Assembly: GCA_020849475.1 (NCBI GenBank)
Contig: JADLGE010000090.1
Span: 1-39,840, forward strand
Origin: Gammaproteobacteria bacterium
Lineage (GTDB): Bacteria; Pseudomonadota; Gammaproteobacteria; Ga0077536
Direction of reading: 5' to 3'
DNA length: 39,840 nucleotides
Part shown: in pieces, positions 23,072 through 33,223 of the stretch
Position numbering within the stretch: position 1 is the first letter of the stretch
Layout: every line of letters starts with the position of its first letter
Translations under genes and position numbers: made by a program
Notes under the pieces: generated by a model
What the model was told of the DNA's origin: nothing
Seen by the model: only the letters and a program-made list of their open reading frames with translations
Database searches by the model: none

Positions 23072-24124
23072 ATGAGTCATCGCATCGTCACCGTCGTCGG
23101 CGCCCGCCCGCAGTTCATCAAGGCGGCGGCCTTGAGTCGCGCGCTGGCCGGCGATGCCGCCATCGAAGAACTGCTGGTGCATACCGGCCAGCACTTCGAC
23201 GACAACATGTCGCAAGTATTTTTTCGCGAACTCATGATGCCGGCGCCGCATTTCAATCTCGACATCCACGGCGGCCCTCATGGCCAGATGACGGGGCGCA
23301 TGCTGGAAGCAATGGAGCAGGTGCTGCTCGACACGCGGCCGGCGCTGGTGGTGGTCTATGGCGACACCAATTCCACGCTTGCCGGCGCCCTCGCGGCGGC
23401 CAAGCTGCATATCCCGGTGGCGCACGTCGAGGCGGGCCTGCGCTCGTTCAATCGACGCATGCCGGAGGAGGTCAATCGGGTCTTGATTGATCACCTGAGC
23501 GCGCTGTTGTTCTGTCCGACCTTCGAGGCCGTGCGCCATCTGCGCAACGAAGGCATAAGCGCCGGTGTGCACCACACCGGCGACATCATGTATGACGCCA
23601 CGCTCCATGCGCGCAGCGCGGCCCTGCACCAGTCGGACATCCTCGCGCGCCTCGCGCTGGCGTCGGGCGGCTATGTGCTGTGCACCCTGCATCGCAGTGA
23701 GAACACCGACAGCGAAGCGCGTCTCGCGGCTTTGCTCGGTCACGTGCGCGAGGTGGCCGGCGCCTTGCCGGTGGTGCTGCCCCTGCATCCGCGTACGCGC
23801 CAGGTGCTGGCCGCCGGCAATATCGACACCACGGGGCTGCGCCTGCTCGAACCGGTGGGCTATTTCGACATGCATGCCTTGCTCGGCGGCGCCGCCCATG
23901 TGCTGACCGATTCCGGCGGCGTGCAAAAGGAAGCCTATTTCCATCGCGTGCCCTGCGTGACCTTGCGCGATGACACCGAATGGACGGAAACCCTGACAGC
24001 GGGCTGGAACCGACTGTGGACCGAGCCGGCTTACGTCACCCCGCGAGTCGACATTGCCGAATATGGCGATGGCGGCGCCGCTATCAAAATGGCCGCATTG
24101 CTGAAAGCCTTCCTCGACGACTGA
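23072..24124 (+). CDS. UDP-N-acetylglucosamine 2-epimerase (non-hydrolysing, WecB-like)
   Basis: This 350-residue GT-B-fold enzyme begins at ATG 23072 behind GGAAGG; the frame stays open upstream, but that part overlaps the previous gene and has no family sequence. Motifs: VVGARPQFIKAAAL (R12), VVYGDTNSTLAGALAA (D98), VAHVEAGLRSF (E120), PEEVNRVLIDHLS (E132 or E133, R136), CTLHRSEN (H207) and LTDSGGVQKEAY. It would interconvert UDP-GlcNAc and UDP-ManNAc or a related sugar. It follows the decarboxylase by 46 bases but its role is unrelated. It is better grouped with the carbamoyltransferase set downstream, as the sugar-forming step for a glycan or decorated small molecule. Confidence 0.92.
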   Translation: MSHRIVTVVGARPQFIKAAALSRALAGDAAIEELLVHTGQHFDDNMSQVFFRELMMPAPHFNLDIHGGPHGQMTGRMLEAMEQVLLDTRPALVVVYGDTNSTLAGALAAAKLHIPVAHVEAGLRSFNRRMPEEVNRVLIDHLSALLFCPTFEAVRHLRNEGISAGVHHTGDIMYDATLHARSAALHQSDILARLALASGGYVLCTLHRSENTDSEARLAALLGHVREVAGALPVVLPLHPRTRQVLAAGNIDTTGLRLLEPVGYFDMHALLGGAAHVLTDSGGVQKEAYFHRVPCVTLRDDTEWTETLTAGWNRLWTEPAYVTPRVDIAEYGDGGAAIKMAALLKAFLDD

Positions 24125-24184
24125 CGGCGACCCCGCCCCGGTGTGCCTTTGCGTGTCAGCCCCGGGCGGAAAACTTCTGCGTTT

Positions 24185-24231
24185 CATGGCACCCTATCGG
24201 CTCGTGCCGCGCTGTCTGGCGAGGTGCCATG
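24185..24231. other. Inverted repeat in the 24125-24261 leader
   Basis: CATGGCACC (24185-24193) and GGTGCCATG (24223-24231) are perfect 9-base arms around 29 bases. They lie 31 bases before the small DUF5989-type gene. This could be an RNA hairpin or a protein site; nothing else marks the 137-base gap. Confidence 0.3.
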
Positions 24232-24261
24232 GTGGGCGCATGAATCGAGGGAATCCGCGCG

Positions 24262-24423
24262 ATGGCAAAGAAGGTATCGACCTTGGGGGAAATCTGGGCG
24301 TTTCTGCGCGCGCGCAAGAAATGGTGGCTGGGACCGATCATCGTCATCATGATCCTGTTTGGCGGCCTGCTGGTGCTGAGCCACGGTTCGGTCGTCGCAC
24401 CGTTCATCTACACCCTGTTCTGA
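24262..24423 (+). CDS. Small DUF5989-type membrane peptide
   Basis: This 53-residue protein begins MAKKVSTLGEIWAFLRARKK, followed by one hydrophobic helix (about 23-41: LGPIIVIMILFGGLLVLSH) and a short tail VVAPFIYTLF. The basic N-terminus with one helix matches the DUF5989 family, small proteins encoded beside SxtJ and carbamoyltransferase genes. It ends two bases before the SxtJ-type gene. It probably anchors or assembles the carbamoyltransferase at the inner membrane, but no function is established. Confidence 0.82.
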   Translation: MAKKVSTLGEIWAFLRARKKWWLGPIIVIMILFGGLLVLSHGSVVAPFIYTLF

Positions 24424-24424
24424 C

Positions 24425-24820
24425 ATGAGTGCCGAGACGCGCGCGCATCTGCGCAAATTCGGCTTGGTGGTGGGCGGTGTGTTCGTGCTGCTCGCCAGCT
24501 ATTCCTGGTGGCGTGGCCATGAAGTCGCGCCCATGATCCTGGCCGCGCTCGGCGCGCCGCTGCTGGTGGGCGGCGCTCTGGCGCCGCAGTGGCTGGCGCC
24601 GGCAGAGCGGGCGTGGATGGCCTTGGCCCACGTACTCGGCCGCATCAACACCGCGCTCATCCTCGGCCTGCTGTTCTACCTGGTGTTCACGCCGATAGGC
24701 TTGCTGCGTCGGCTCGGCAGCGACCCCTTGGCGCGACGCATGGGTGAAGCGAAGGATTCCCACTGGGTGCGACGCGAGTCGCAGCAAACCTCCCCGGACA
24801 GCTACCGTCACCAGTTCTGA
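24425..24820 (+). CDS. SxtJ-family membrane protein
   Basis: This 131-residue protein has about three hydrophobic segments (about 12-28, 36-56, 72-95) and a polar tail ending SPDSYRHQF. The pattern LRKFGLVVGGVF, then WMALAHVLGRINTALILGL and FYLVFTPIGLLRRL, matches the SxtJ family, first named from saxitoxin clusters and always found with NodU-type carbamoyltransferases. It overlaps the carbamoyltransferase by one base (TGATG), so the two are translationally coupled. It probably localises or assists the carbamoyltransferase; the mechanism is unknown. Confidence 0.85.
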   Translation: MSAETRAHLRKFGLVVGGVFVLLASYSWWRGHEVAPMILAALGAPLLVGGALAPQWLAPAERAWMALAHVLGRINTALILGLLFYLVFTPIGLLRRLGSDPLARRMGEAKDSHWVRRESQQTSPDSYRHQF

Positions 24821-26646
24821 TGGCCACCATACTCGGCATCTCGGCCTATTATCACGACGCGGCCGCCTGCCTGGTGCGGGACGGCGAAATCGTCGCGGCC
24901 GCCCAGGAAGAGCGCTTCACGCGCCGCAAGCACGACCCGGAGTTCCCAGAGCATGCCATCGCCTACGTGCTGGCCGAGGCCGGTATCGACATCAAGGCGG
25001 TGGACTATGTCGGGTTCTACGACAAGCCGCTGCTGAAATTCGAACGTCTGCTCGAGCAATACCTCGGTGTCGCGCCGCGTGGTTTGAAATCGTTCCTGGC
25101 GGCGATGCCGGTATGGCTCAAGGACAAACTCTTCACGCGCACCATGATCGCGCGCGCGCTGCCGGACTTCGACGGCGAGATCCTGTTCGCCGAGCACCAC
25201 GAATCCCATGCCGCCAGTGCTTTTTATCCGTCGCCATTTGCCGAGGCCGCGGTGCTGACGGTGGACGGCGTCGGTGAATGGGCGACGTCATCCTATGGCG
25301 TTGGCCGTGGCGCCGATCTGAACTTGCTCGCCGAACTGCATTACCCCCATTCGCTCGGGCTGTTGTATTCGGCCTTCACTTATTACACCGGCTTCAAGGT
25401 CAATTCCGGCGAGTACAAGCTCATGGGCCTCGCGCCCTACGGCGAGCCGCGCTATGTCGACCGCATCCTTTCGCAACTGGTAGAGCTGAAGGACGACGGC
25501 TCGCTCAAGCTCGACATGCGGCACTTCGCCTATCTCGAAGGCCTGACCATGACCTCGCCGTCCTTCGACGACATTTTCGACGGGCCGCCGCGTCGCGCCG
25601 AGACGCCGTTGTCGCAGCGGGAAATGGACATCGCAGCGTCGATCCAGGTCGTCACCGAGGAAGCGATGCTGCGCATGGCGCGTCATGTGCAGCGCGAGAC
25701 CGGCATGGACAACCTGTGTCTGGCCGGTGGCGTCGCGCTCAATTGTGTGGCCAACGGTCGCTTGCTGCGTGAAGGGCCGTTCAAGCGCATCTGGATTCAA
25801 CCGGCGGCGGGCGATGCCGGCGGCGCGCTGGGCGTGGCGTTGACCATTCATCACAAGATGCTTGGCCAGCCACGGGTGGTTGATGGTGTGCGCGACAGCA
25901 TGCGCGGCTCCTATCTCGGCCCCTGCGACAGCGATGCCGACATCGCGCGTGCGCTGGATGGGCTCGGTGCGGTCTATCAGCGCCACGACAGCGAGCAGAG
26001 TCTCATCGATTGCGCCGCGCAGCTGCTGGCGAGCGAGAAAGTCGTGGGCTGGCACCAAGGGCGCATGGAGTTCGGGCCGCGCGCCCTCGGTGGACGCAGC
26101 ATCCTCGGCGACCCGCGTTCGCCGCGCATGCAGTCGGTGATGAATCTCAAGATCAAATACCGCGAAAGCTTTCGCCCGTTCGCGCCCTCGGTGCTGCGCG
26201 AACACGTGGCGGAGTGGTTTGAACTCGACAGTGATTCGCCTTACATGCTGCTGGTCGCGGCGGTGCGACCCGAACGCCGCCTCGCGCCCACCGCCGAGCA
26301 GGCGGCACTGTTCGGCATCGAGCGTTTGAACGTGCCGCGCTCGACCATTCCGGCCGTGACCCACGTCGACCATTCGGCGCGCATCCAGACGGTCTACGCC
26401 GACACCAACCCGCGCTATCACGCCTTGTTGAGCCGCTTTCACGCCTTGACCGGGTGCCCGGTGGTGGTCAACACCAGCTTCAACGTGCGCGGTGAACCGG
26501 TGGTTTGTTCGCCGCAGGACAGCTGGCGCTGTTTCATGCGCACCGAGATGGATGCGCTGGTCATCGGTTCCTTTGTGTTGTTGAAAGAGCAGCAGACGCC
26601 GCTCGCCGACGACGGGGACTGGCGCTCGCAGTTCGAACTCGATTGA
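24820..26646 (+). CDS. Carbamoyltransferase (NodU/CmcH/TobZ/SxtI family)
   Basis: This 608-residue enzyme has the two-domain layout of TobZ. The N-terminal Kae1-like domain starts ILGISAYYHDAAACLV and carries the metal-binding pair H126 and H130 (AEHHESHAASAFY) and VLTVDGVGEWATSS. The YrdC-like C-terminal part has VGWHQGRMEFGPRALGGRS and VNTSFNVRGEPVV. It makes a carbamoyl-adenylate from carbamoyl phosphate and ATP and transfers carbamoyl to a hydroxyl of a sugar or small molecule. Length is normal. It is coupled to SxtJ- and DUF5989-type genes, and a sugar epimerase and cupin flank it. No glycosyltransferase is in the window, so the acceptor is unknown. Confidence 0.92.
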   Translation: MATILGISAYYHDAAACLVRDGEIVAAAQEERFTRRKHDPEFPEHAIAYVLAEAGIDIKAVDYVGFYDKPLLKFERLLEQYLGVAPRGLKSFLAAMPVWLKDKLFTRTMIARALPDFDGEILFAEHHESHAASAFYPSPFAEAAVLTVDGVGEWATSSYGVGRGADLNLLAELHYPHSLGLLYSAFTYYTGFKVNSGEYKLMGLAPYGEPRYVDRILSQLVELKDDGSLKLDMRHFAYLEGLTMTSPSFDDIFDGPPRRAETPLSQREMDIAASIQVVTEEAMLRMARHVQRETGMDNLCLAGGVALNCVANGRLLREGPFKRIWIQPAAGDAGGALGVALTIHHKMLGQPRVVDGVRDSMRGSYLGPCDSDADIARALDGLGAVYQRHDSEQSLIDCAAQLLASEKVVGWHQGRMEFGPRALGGRSILGDPRSPRMQSVMNLKIKYRESFRPFAPSVLREHVAEWFELDSDSPYMLLVAAVRPERRLAPTAEQAALFGIERLNVPRSTIPAVTHVDHSARIQTVYADTNPRYHALLSRFHALTGCPVVVNTSFNVRGEPVVCSPQDSWRCFMRTEMDALVIGSFVLLKEQQTPLADDGDWRSQFELD

Positions 26647-26654
26647 GCCGCGCC

Positions 26655-27014
26655 ATGTTCACCAAGTCGCTCGCCGATTGTCCGCCGCTGCTCGCCAACG
26701 ACGGCTGCCGCATCTTCGAACTGCTGCATCCGGCCAAGGACGCGGTCGAGCTGCCCTATTCGTTCGCCATCGCAGAAGTCGAAGCGGGCGAGAGCAGTTA
26801 CCGCCATCGCCTGCGCCAGACCGAGATCTATTTCATTCTCGACGGCCGTGGGCGCATGCATGTGGATGGCGAGACGCGCGAATTGGGCGTCGGCGATATC
26901 TGCGTCATTCCGGCCGAGGCCGAGCAATGGATAGACAACATCGGCAACACGCGCCTGCGCTTCGTGGCGCTGGTCAATCCACCGTGGCGCGCCGAGGACG
27001 ACGAGCGTCTGTAG
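26655..27014 (+). CDS. Cupin-domain protein
   Basis: This 119-residue single-domain cupin begins at ATG 26655, eight bases after the carbamoyltransferase; the frame stays open upstream but overlaps that gene. Cupin motif 1 is seen as YRHRLRQTEIYFILDGRGRM and motif 2 as LGVGDICVIPAEAEQWI. H51 or H53 and E58 could bind a metal. It resembles the cupin tail of mannose-6-phosphate isomerase type II and small sugar-linked cupins. Being last in the carbamoyltransferase operon, it may bind or isomerise a sugar, or act as a sensor. It ends CTG TAG, 30 bases before a REPIN-like pair. Confidence 0.8.
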   Translation: MFTKSLADCPPLLANDGCRIFELLHPAKDAVELPYSFAIAEVEAGESSYRHRLRQTEIYFILDGRGRMHVDGETRELGVGDICVIPAEAEQWIDNIGNTRLRFVALVNPPWRAEDDERL

Positions 27015-27044
27015 GCCGGCCCACCCATGCGGACACGTATGGGG

Positions 27045-27115
27045 CAGGTGCGAATTCATTTGCACATTGAAACCGTAACGCCGCGTCTTTAAATGTGCGA
27101 ATTTGTCGCAGCTAC
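27045..27115. repeat. REPIN-like inverted pair of REP palindromes (degenerate)
   Basis: CAGGTGCGAATTCATTTGCA (from 27045) and GTGCGAATTTGTCGCAGCTA (from 27095) are inverted copies around 29 bases beginning ATTGAAACCGTA. The layout and inner start match the pair at 14772-14855, but the arms have drifted and the centre is shorter. It lies in the 245-base gap before the formate dehydrogenase operon. Beyond it the gap holds only a weak -10-like TATCAT at 27121, too isolated to call a promoter. Confidence 0.65.
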
Positions 27116-27259
27116 GGTGCTATCATTTATCCAAGGTTCGAGGGGCGGACAGCGGCATGCCATGAGTATGGCCATGGGCGCCTTGCCTGCTCGACGTTCA
27201 CCGACATGATCTGAATCCGTCGGACGGCGCGGGCGTCGATGGGGTTCGTTGGAGTAAGC

Positions 27260-27738
27260 ATGACCGTTACCTTATCGGAACGGCAGCAAGCCACGACCCG
27301 CGCGCTCGCCGAACACGGCGCCGCGCCAGGCGCCCTGCTGCCGGTGTTGCACGCCATCCAGGACGCGCTGGGGTATATCCCCGACGACGCCCTCGACAGC
27401 ATCGCTTCGCACTTCAACCTGTCCCGTGCCGATGTGCACGGCGTCATAAGCTTCTATCACGACTTCAAGCACGCACCGCCGGCACGCCGCGTGCTGCGCC
27501 TGTGTCGCGCCGAAGCCTGCCAGTCCATGGGCGGCGCGGCGCTCGAAGCGGATTTACGCAAACGGCTCGGTCTCGGGCCCGATGAAGACGTCAATCGTGA
27601 CGGCATCGCCATCGAAGCGGCCTATTGCTTTGGCGCCTGCGCCTGCGCGCCGGCCGCCATGCTCGACGGCGAACTTCATGGCCGGCTCGACCTCGAAACA
27701 CTGACGGCCCTGGCGCGCGGCGAAGCGGAGCTTAAGGC

Positions 27739-27742
<4 letters not shown>
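27260..27742 (+). CDS. fdsG: NAD-dependent formate dehydrogenase gamma subunit (NuoE-like)
   Basis: This 160-residue thioredoxin-like [2Fe-2S] protein begins at ATG 27260, five bases after GGAG. The cluster ligands are C82 and C87 (LCRAEACQSMGG) and C123 and C127 (AYCFGACACAP), the NuoE/HoxE pattern. The helical N-terminus LLPVLHAIQDALGYIPDDAL is typical. It relays electrons within the diaphorase part of the soluble FdsABG formate dehydrogenase, which oxidises formate to CO2 and reduces NAD. It overlaps fdsB by four bases. Gene order matches fdsGBACD of Cupriavidus necator. Confidence 0.94.
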
Positions 27743-29292
<1,550 letters not shown>

Positions 29293-29313
29293 GGCGAAGA
29301 CGGAGCAACCACC

Positions 29314-32163
29314 ATGCGATGCATAGACGAAAGCGATCTCGGCACACCGGCGGTCAACGCCGCTGAACTCGTGACCCTCACCATCGACGGCCACAGCGTG
29401 ACGGTGCCGAAAGGCACGTCGCTGATGCGCGCGGCGGCGCTCGCCGGCATCGGCGTGCCGAAACTGTGCGCGACCGACAGCCTCGAGCCTTTCGGCTCCT
29501 GCCGGCTGTGCCTGGTGGAGGTCGAAGGCATGAAGGGCACACCGGCTTCCTGCACCACGCCGGCCGCGGCGGGCATGAAGGTCACGACCCAGAACGACCG
29601 CCTCGCCACGCTCAGGCGCAACGTCATGGAGCTCTACATTTCCGATCATCCGCTCGATTGCCTGACCTGTCCGGCCAACGGCCATTGCGAACTGCAGGAC
29701 ATGGCGGGCGCGGTCGGCCTGCGCGAAGTGCGTTACGGCTATGCCGGTGAGAATCATTGCAGTCTGCCCAAGGACGAGAGCAATCCCTACTTCACCTTCG
29801 ATGCCAGCAAATGCATCGTGTGTTCACGCTGCGTGCGCGCCTGTGCCGACGTGCAGGGCACTTTCGCCCTGACCATCGCCGGCCGCGGTTTCGATTCGCA
29901 TGTCAGCGCCGGCGTCGAGCAGAGTTTCCTCGCGTCCGACTGCGTGTCCTGCGGCGCCTGCGTGCAAGCCTGCCCGACGGCCACGCTCAGCGAGAAATCC
30001 ATCATCGCGCGCGGCCAGCCCGAACACAGCGTAGTGACGACCTGCGCCTACTGCGGTGTGGGCTGTTCGTTCCGCGCCGAGATGAAAGGCGCCGAAGTCA
30101 TCCGCATGGTGCCCAGCCAGGACGGCCAGGCCAATCGCGGTCATTCCTGCGTGAAGGGTCGTTTCGCGTTTGGCTATGCCACCCACCCCGATCGCATCAC
30201 TTCACCGATGATTCGTGCCTCGATACACGAACCGTGGCGCGAAGTGTCCTGGGAAGAAGCCATTGCCCATGCGGCCAGCGAGTTGAAGCGCATCCAGGCC
30301 AAGTACGGCAAGGACGCGGTCGGCGGCATCACTTCGTCACGCTGCACCAACGAAGAAACCTATCTCGTGCAGAAACTGGTGCGCGCGGCGTTTGGCAATA
30401 ACAACGTCGACACCTGCGCACGCGTGTGTCATTCGCCGACCGGCTACGGCTTGAAGCAGACGCTCGGTGAATCGGCCGGCACGCAGGCTTTCGATTCGGT
30501 CGAGCAGGCGGATGTCATCATGGTCATCGGCGCCAACCCGACCGACGGCCACCCGGTGTTCGCCTCGCGCATGATTCAACGTTTGCGCGCGGGCGCCAAG
30601 CTCATCGTCATCGACCCGCGCAGCATCGATCTCGTGCGCATGCCGCACGTCGCGGCGGCTCATCATCTGAAGCTGAAACCCGGCACCAATGTCGCGCTGG
30701 TCAATGCCATCGCCCATGTCATCGTCACCGAGAAACTGGTTGACGAAGCCTTCGTCGCCAAGCGTTGCGAAGGGCCAGCGTTCGAGAAATGGAAGCACTT
30801 CATCAGCGGCGACGAGCACGCGCCGGAACAGACCGAGGCCGTCACCGGTGTGCCGGCCGCCGACGTGCGCGCGGTGGCGCGCCTGTACGCGACGGGCGGC
30901 AACGCGGCCATCTACTATGGCCTCGGCGTGACCGAGCACAGCCAAGGTTCGACCACCGTGATGGGCATCGCCAATCTTGCGCTCGCCACCGGCAACCTCG
31001 GGCGCGAAGGGGTGGGCGTCAATCCCTTGCGCGGGCAGAACAATGTGCAGGGTTCGTGCGACATGGGTTCGTTCCCGCACGAATTCCCGGGCTATCGGCA
31101 TGTGTCCGACAGCGCCACGCGCATTCTTTTCGAAGCGGCGTGGGGCGTGCATCTCGACGCCGAGCCGGGTCTGCGCATTCCCAACATGTTCGAGGCGGCG
31201 CTCGATGGCAGCTTCCGCGCACTCTATGTGCAAGGTGAAGACATCGCCCAGTCCGACCCCGACACCCAGCATGTGACGGCGGCGCTGGAGGCGATGGAAT
31301 GCATCATCGTGCAGGACCTGTTCCTGAACGAAACCGCCAAGTTCGCCCATGTGTTCCTGCCGGGCTCGTCATTCCTCGAGAAGGACGGCACCTTCACCAA
31401 TGCCGAGCGCCGCATCTCGCGCGTGCGCAAGGTCATGCCGCCCTTGGGTGGCAAGGCCGACTGGGAAGCGACGCTGGCGCTGTCGGCGGCGCTCGGCTAC
31501 GCGATGCACTACACCCATCCGTCCGAAATCATGGACGAGATCGCACGCCTGACACCGAGCTTTGCCGGCGTCAGCTTCGCGCGTATCGACGAACTCGGCA
31601 GCATCCAGTGGCCGTGCAACGACGAAACACCGACAGGTACGCCGACCATGCATGAGGAAACCTTTACGCGCGGACTCGGCCGCTTCATGTTGACGCCTTA
31701 CGTGCCGACCCATGAGCGCAGCAACGACAAGTATCCTTTGATCCTGACCACCGGCCGCATCCTTTCGCAGTACAACGTCGGTGCGCAGACGCGGCGCACC
31801 AGCAATTCGCTGTGGCACGAGGAAGACCGTCTCGAAATTCATCCCCATGACGCCGAGACGCGCGGCGTGGTCGATGGCGACTGGGTCGGTATCAAGAGCC
31901 GCGCCGGTGAAACGGTGCTGCGCGCGCGTGTGAGCGAAGCGGTGCAGCCGGGGGTGGTCTACACCACCTTTCATTTCCCCGAATCGGGCGCCAATGTCAT
32001 CACCACCGAGCATTCCGACTGGGCGACCAATTGCCCGGAATACAAGGTGACGGCGGTGCAGGTGGTGAAGGTCACCCATCCGTCCGCCTGGCAGGAGCGC
32101 TATCGTCGCTTCAGCGACGAGCAGAAGAAATTCCTGGATGAGCGCGCAACCCTCAGCCGCTGA
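29314..32163 (+). CDS. fdsA: NAD-dependent formate dehydrogenase alpha subunit (Mo-bis-MGD)
   Basis: This 949-residue catalytic subunit has a NuoG-like N-terminal part: a [2Fe-2S] ferredoxin domain (about 20-95, with FGSCRLCLVEVEG), the His-Cys segment CLTCPANGHCELQ (about 115-127), and two [4Fe-4S] sites (CIVCSRCVRAC near 167, CVSCGACVQACP near 210). The molybdopterin domain follows with its own [4Fe-4S] site (CAYCGVGC...C, about 244-285). The Mo ligand is a cysteine, C372 in ARVCHSPTGYG, not selenocysteine, followed by the catalytic H373. The C-terminal dinucleotide-binding domain includes SLWHEEDRLEIHPHDAE. Length is typical for FdsA. The upstream GGAG fits ATG 29314. Confidence 0.96.
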   Translation: MRCIDESDLGTPAVNAAELVTLTIDGHSVTVPKGTSLMRAAALAGIGVPKLCATDSLEPFGSCRLCLVEVEGMKGTPASCTTPAAAGMKVTTQNDRLATLRRNVMELYISDHPLDCLTCPANGHCELQDMAGAVGLREVRYGYAGENHCSLPKDESNPYFTFDASKCIVCSRCVRACADVQGTFALTIAGRGFDSHVSAGVEQSFLASDCVSCGACVQACPTATLSEKSIIARGQPEHSVVTTCAYCGVGCSFRAEMKGAEVIRMVPSQDGQANRGHSCVKGRFAFGYATHPDRITSPMIRASIHEPWREVSWEEAIAHAASELKRIQAKYGKDAVGGITSSRCTNEETYLVQKLVRAAFGNNNVDTCARVCHSPTGYGLKQTLGESAGTQAFDSVEQADVIMVIGANPTDGHPVFASRMIQRLRAGAKLIVIDPRSIDLVRMPHVAAAHHLKLKPGTNVALVNAIAHVIVTEKLVDEAFVAKRCEGPAFEKWKHFISGDEHAPEQTEAVTGVPAADVRAVARLYATGGNAAIYYGLGVTEHSQGSTTVMGIANLALATGNLGREGVGVNPLRGQNNVQGSCDMGSFPHEFPGYRHVSDSATRILFEAAWGVHLDAEPGLRIPNMFEAALDGSFRALYVQGEDIAQSDPDTQHVTAALEAMECIIVQDLFLNETAKFAHVFLPGSSFLEKDGTFTNAERRISRVRKVMPPLGGKADWEATLALSAALGYAMHYTHPSEIMDEIARLTPSFAGVSFARIDELGSIQWPCNDETPTGTPTMHEETFTRGLGRFMLTPYVPTHERSNDKYPLILTTGRILSQYNVGAQTRRTSNSLWHEEDRLEIHPHDAETRGVVDGDWVGIKSRAGETVLRARVSEAVQPGVVYTTFHFPESGANVITTEHSDWATNCPEYKVTAVQVVKVTHPSAWQERYRRFSDEQKKFLDERATLSR

Positions 32164-32983
32164 CGACATGGCGCCGTTGGCGCCGGCGCCCGTTACCGCC
32201 ATGACGGTCACGCGCTGGCGTGGCGGCGTGGGCGAAACCTTGGTCGACCAACTTGCCGAGGAAACGCCGGTTGCCGTTCTATGCAACGGCGAGCCCCATG
32301 CGGTGATGTTGATGTCGCCGGCCGATCTCGATGACTTCGCGGTGGGCTTTGCCTTGACCGAGGGTTTGATAGCCACGCCCCGTGAGTTGCTGCTGGTCGA
32401 GCAGCGCGCGCTCGATGACGGCATCGAACTCGATCTCACCATTGCCACGCGCATCAAGGCCGCCGAGACAGCCAGTCAGCGCGCCATCGCCGGCCGCTCC
32501 GGCTGTGGCCTGTGCGGCAAGCGCATGGTGGAAGACGCCTTGCGCACGCCGCCGCCGGTCACCACCACAACACGCGTGTCGCGCGCCGCGATCGCGCGGG
32601 CCAGCGTGGCGCTGGCGGCGCGTCAGCCCATCAATCAAATGACCGGCGCGGTGCATGCCGCCGCGTGGGTCAGTCTCGATGGCGAGGTGATGGCGGTGCG
32701 CGAAGACATTGGTCGCCACAATGCGCTCGACAAACTCATCGGCGCGCGCATCAAGGGCAGTTTCGGCGCGGGTTTCGTGCTCGTCACCTGCCGCGCAAGC
32801 TATGAAATCGTCATGAAGGCAGCGCTCGCCGGCATCGATGTGCTGGCCGCCGTGTCAGCGCCGACCGCGCGCGCCGTGCGTCTCGCGAAAGACACGCAAG
32901 TCACGCTCGCCGCCTTCGTGCGCGGCCCCGATCTCGTCATCTACACCCATGCCGCGCGCATCGTCGACGGCGGAAGCGAATAA
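32138..32983 (+). CDS. fdsC: FdhD/FdsC sulfurtransferase for formate dehydrogenase maturation
   Basis: This 281-residue FdhD-family protein carries sulfur from a cysteine desulfurase to the molybdenum cofactor and is required for active formate dehydrogenase. The key pair C123 and C126 lies in GRSGCGLCGK; DDFAVGFALTEGLI and REDIGRHNALDKLIG are further signatures. As written from ATG 32138 it overlaps fdsA by 26 bases; ATG 32168, just after the fdsA stop, is a possible alternative and neither has a strong ribosome site. In Cupriavidus the same gene in the same place is called fdsC. Co-transcription with fdsGBA and fdsD is clear. Confidence 0.93.
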   Translation: MSAQPSAADDMAPLAPAPVTAMTVTRWRGGVGETLVDQLAEETPVAVLCNGEPHAVMLMSPADLDDFAVGFALTEGLIATPRELLLVEQRALDDGIELDLTIATRIKAAETASQRAIAGRSGCGLCGKRMVEDALRTPPPVTTTTRVSRAAIARASVALAARQPINQMTGAVHAAAWVSLDGEVMAVREDIGRHNALDKLIGARIKGSFGAGFVLVTCRASYEIVMKAALAGIDVLAAVSAPTARAVRLAKDTQVTLAAFVRGPDLVIYTHAARIVDGGSE

Positions 32984-32986
32984 GAC

Positions 32987-33193
32987 ATGCACATCGAACG
33001 CCTGGTCGAAATGATCAACGACATCGCCGCCAACCAGGTGGCCGACCCCGACAACGCCGTGGATGTGATCACCTCGCATCTCAAACGTTTCTGGGATCCG
33101 CGCATGCGCGCACAGATCATCGCCCATGCCGAACAGGGTGGCGTGGGGATGGCGGCGGAAGCGAAGGCGGCGGTGGCAAGATTAAGCCTGTAG
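32987..33193 (+). CDS. fdsD: Formate dehydrogenase delta subunit
   Basis: This 68-residue protein starts MHIERLVEMINDIAANQ. FWDPRMRAQIIAHAEQGG follows in the middle, then a helical tail; FdsD proteins share this size and the WDPRMR motif. FdsD is needed for proper assembly or cofactor chaperoning of FdsABG but is not part of the electron path. It starts three bases after fdsC and completes the fdsGBACD order. Its TAG stop codon lies inside a REP-like palindrome (CTG TAG GTGCGAA), so the repeat inserted at, or helped define, its C-terminus. Confidence 0.92.
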   Translation: MHIERLVEMINDIAANQVADPDNAVDVITSHLKRFWDPRMRAQIIAHAEQGGVGMAAEAKAAVARLSL

Positions 33194-33221
33194 GTGCGAA
33201 TTCATTCGCACCTGCAAGCTT
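33184..33221. terminator. REP-like palindrome acting as bidirectional terminator between fdsD and mmsA
   Basis: The arms 33184-33200 and 33205-33221 pair over 17 bases with one wobble and one mismatch around a TTCA loop (core AGGTGCGAA/TTCGCACCT). The hairpin fills the 30-base gap between convergent stop codons and includes the fdsD stop. The core is the same repeat as at 14772. A terminator role is inferred from position and stem strength. Confidence 0.65.
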
Positions 33222-33223
33222 GA

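Noticed and set aside
25288..26442. Minus-strand open frame opposite the carbamoyltransferase
   Set aside because: No motif and composition typical of an antisense frame in GC-rich DNA.
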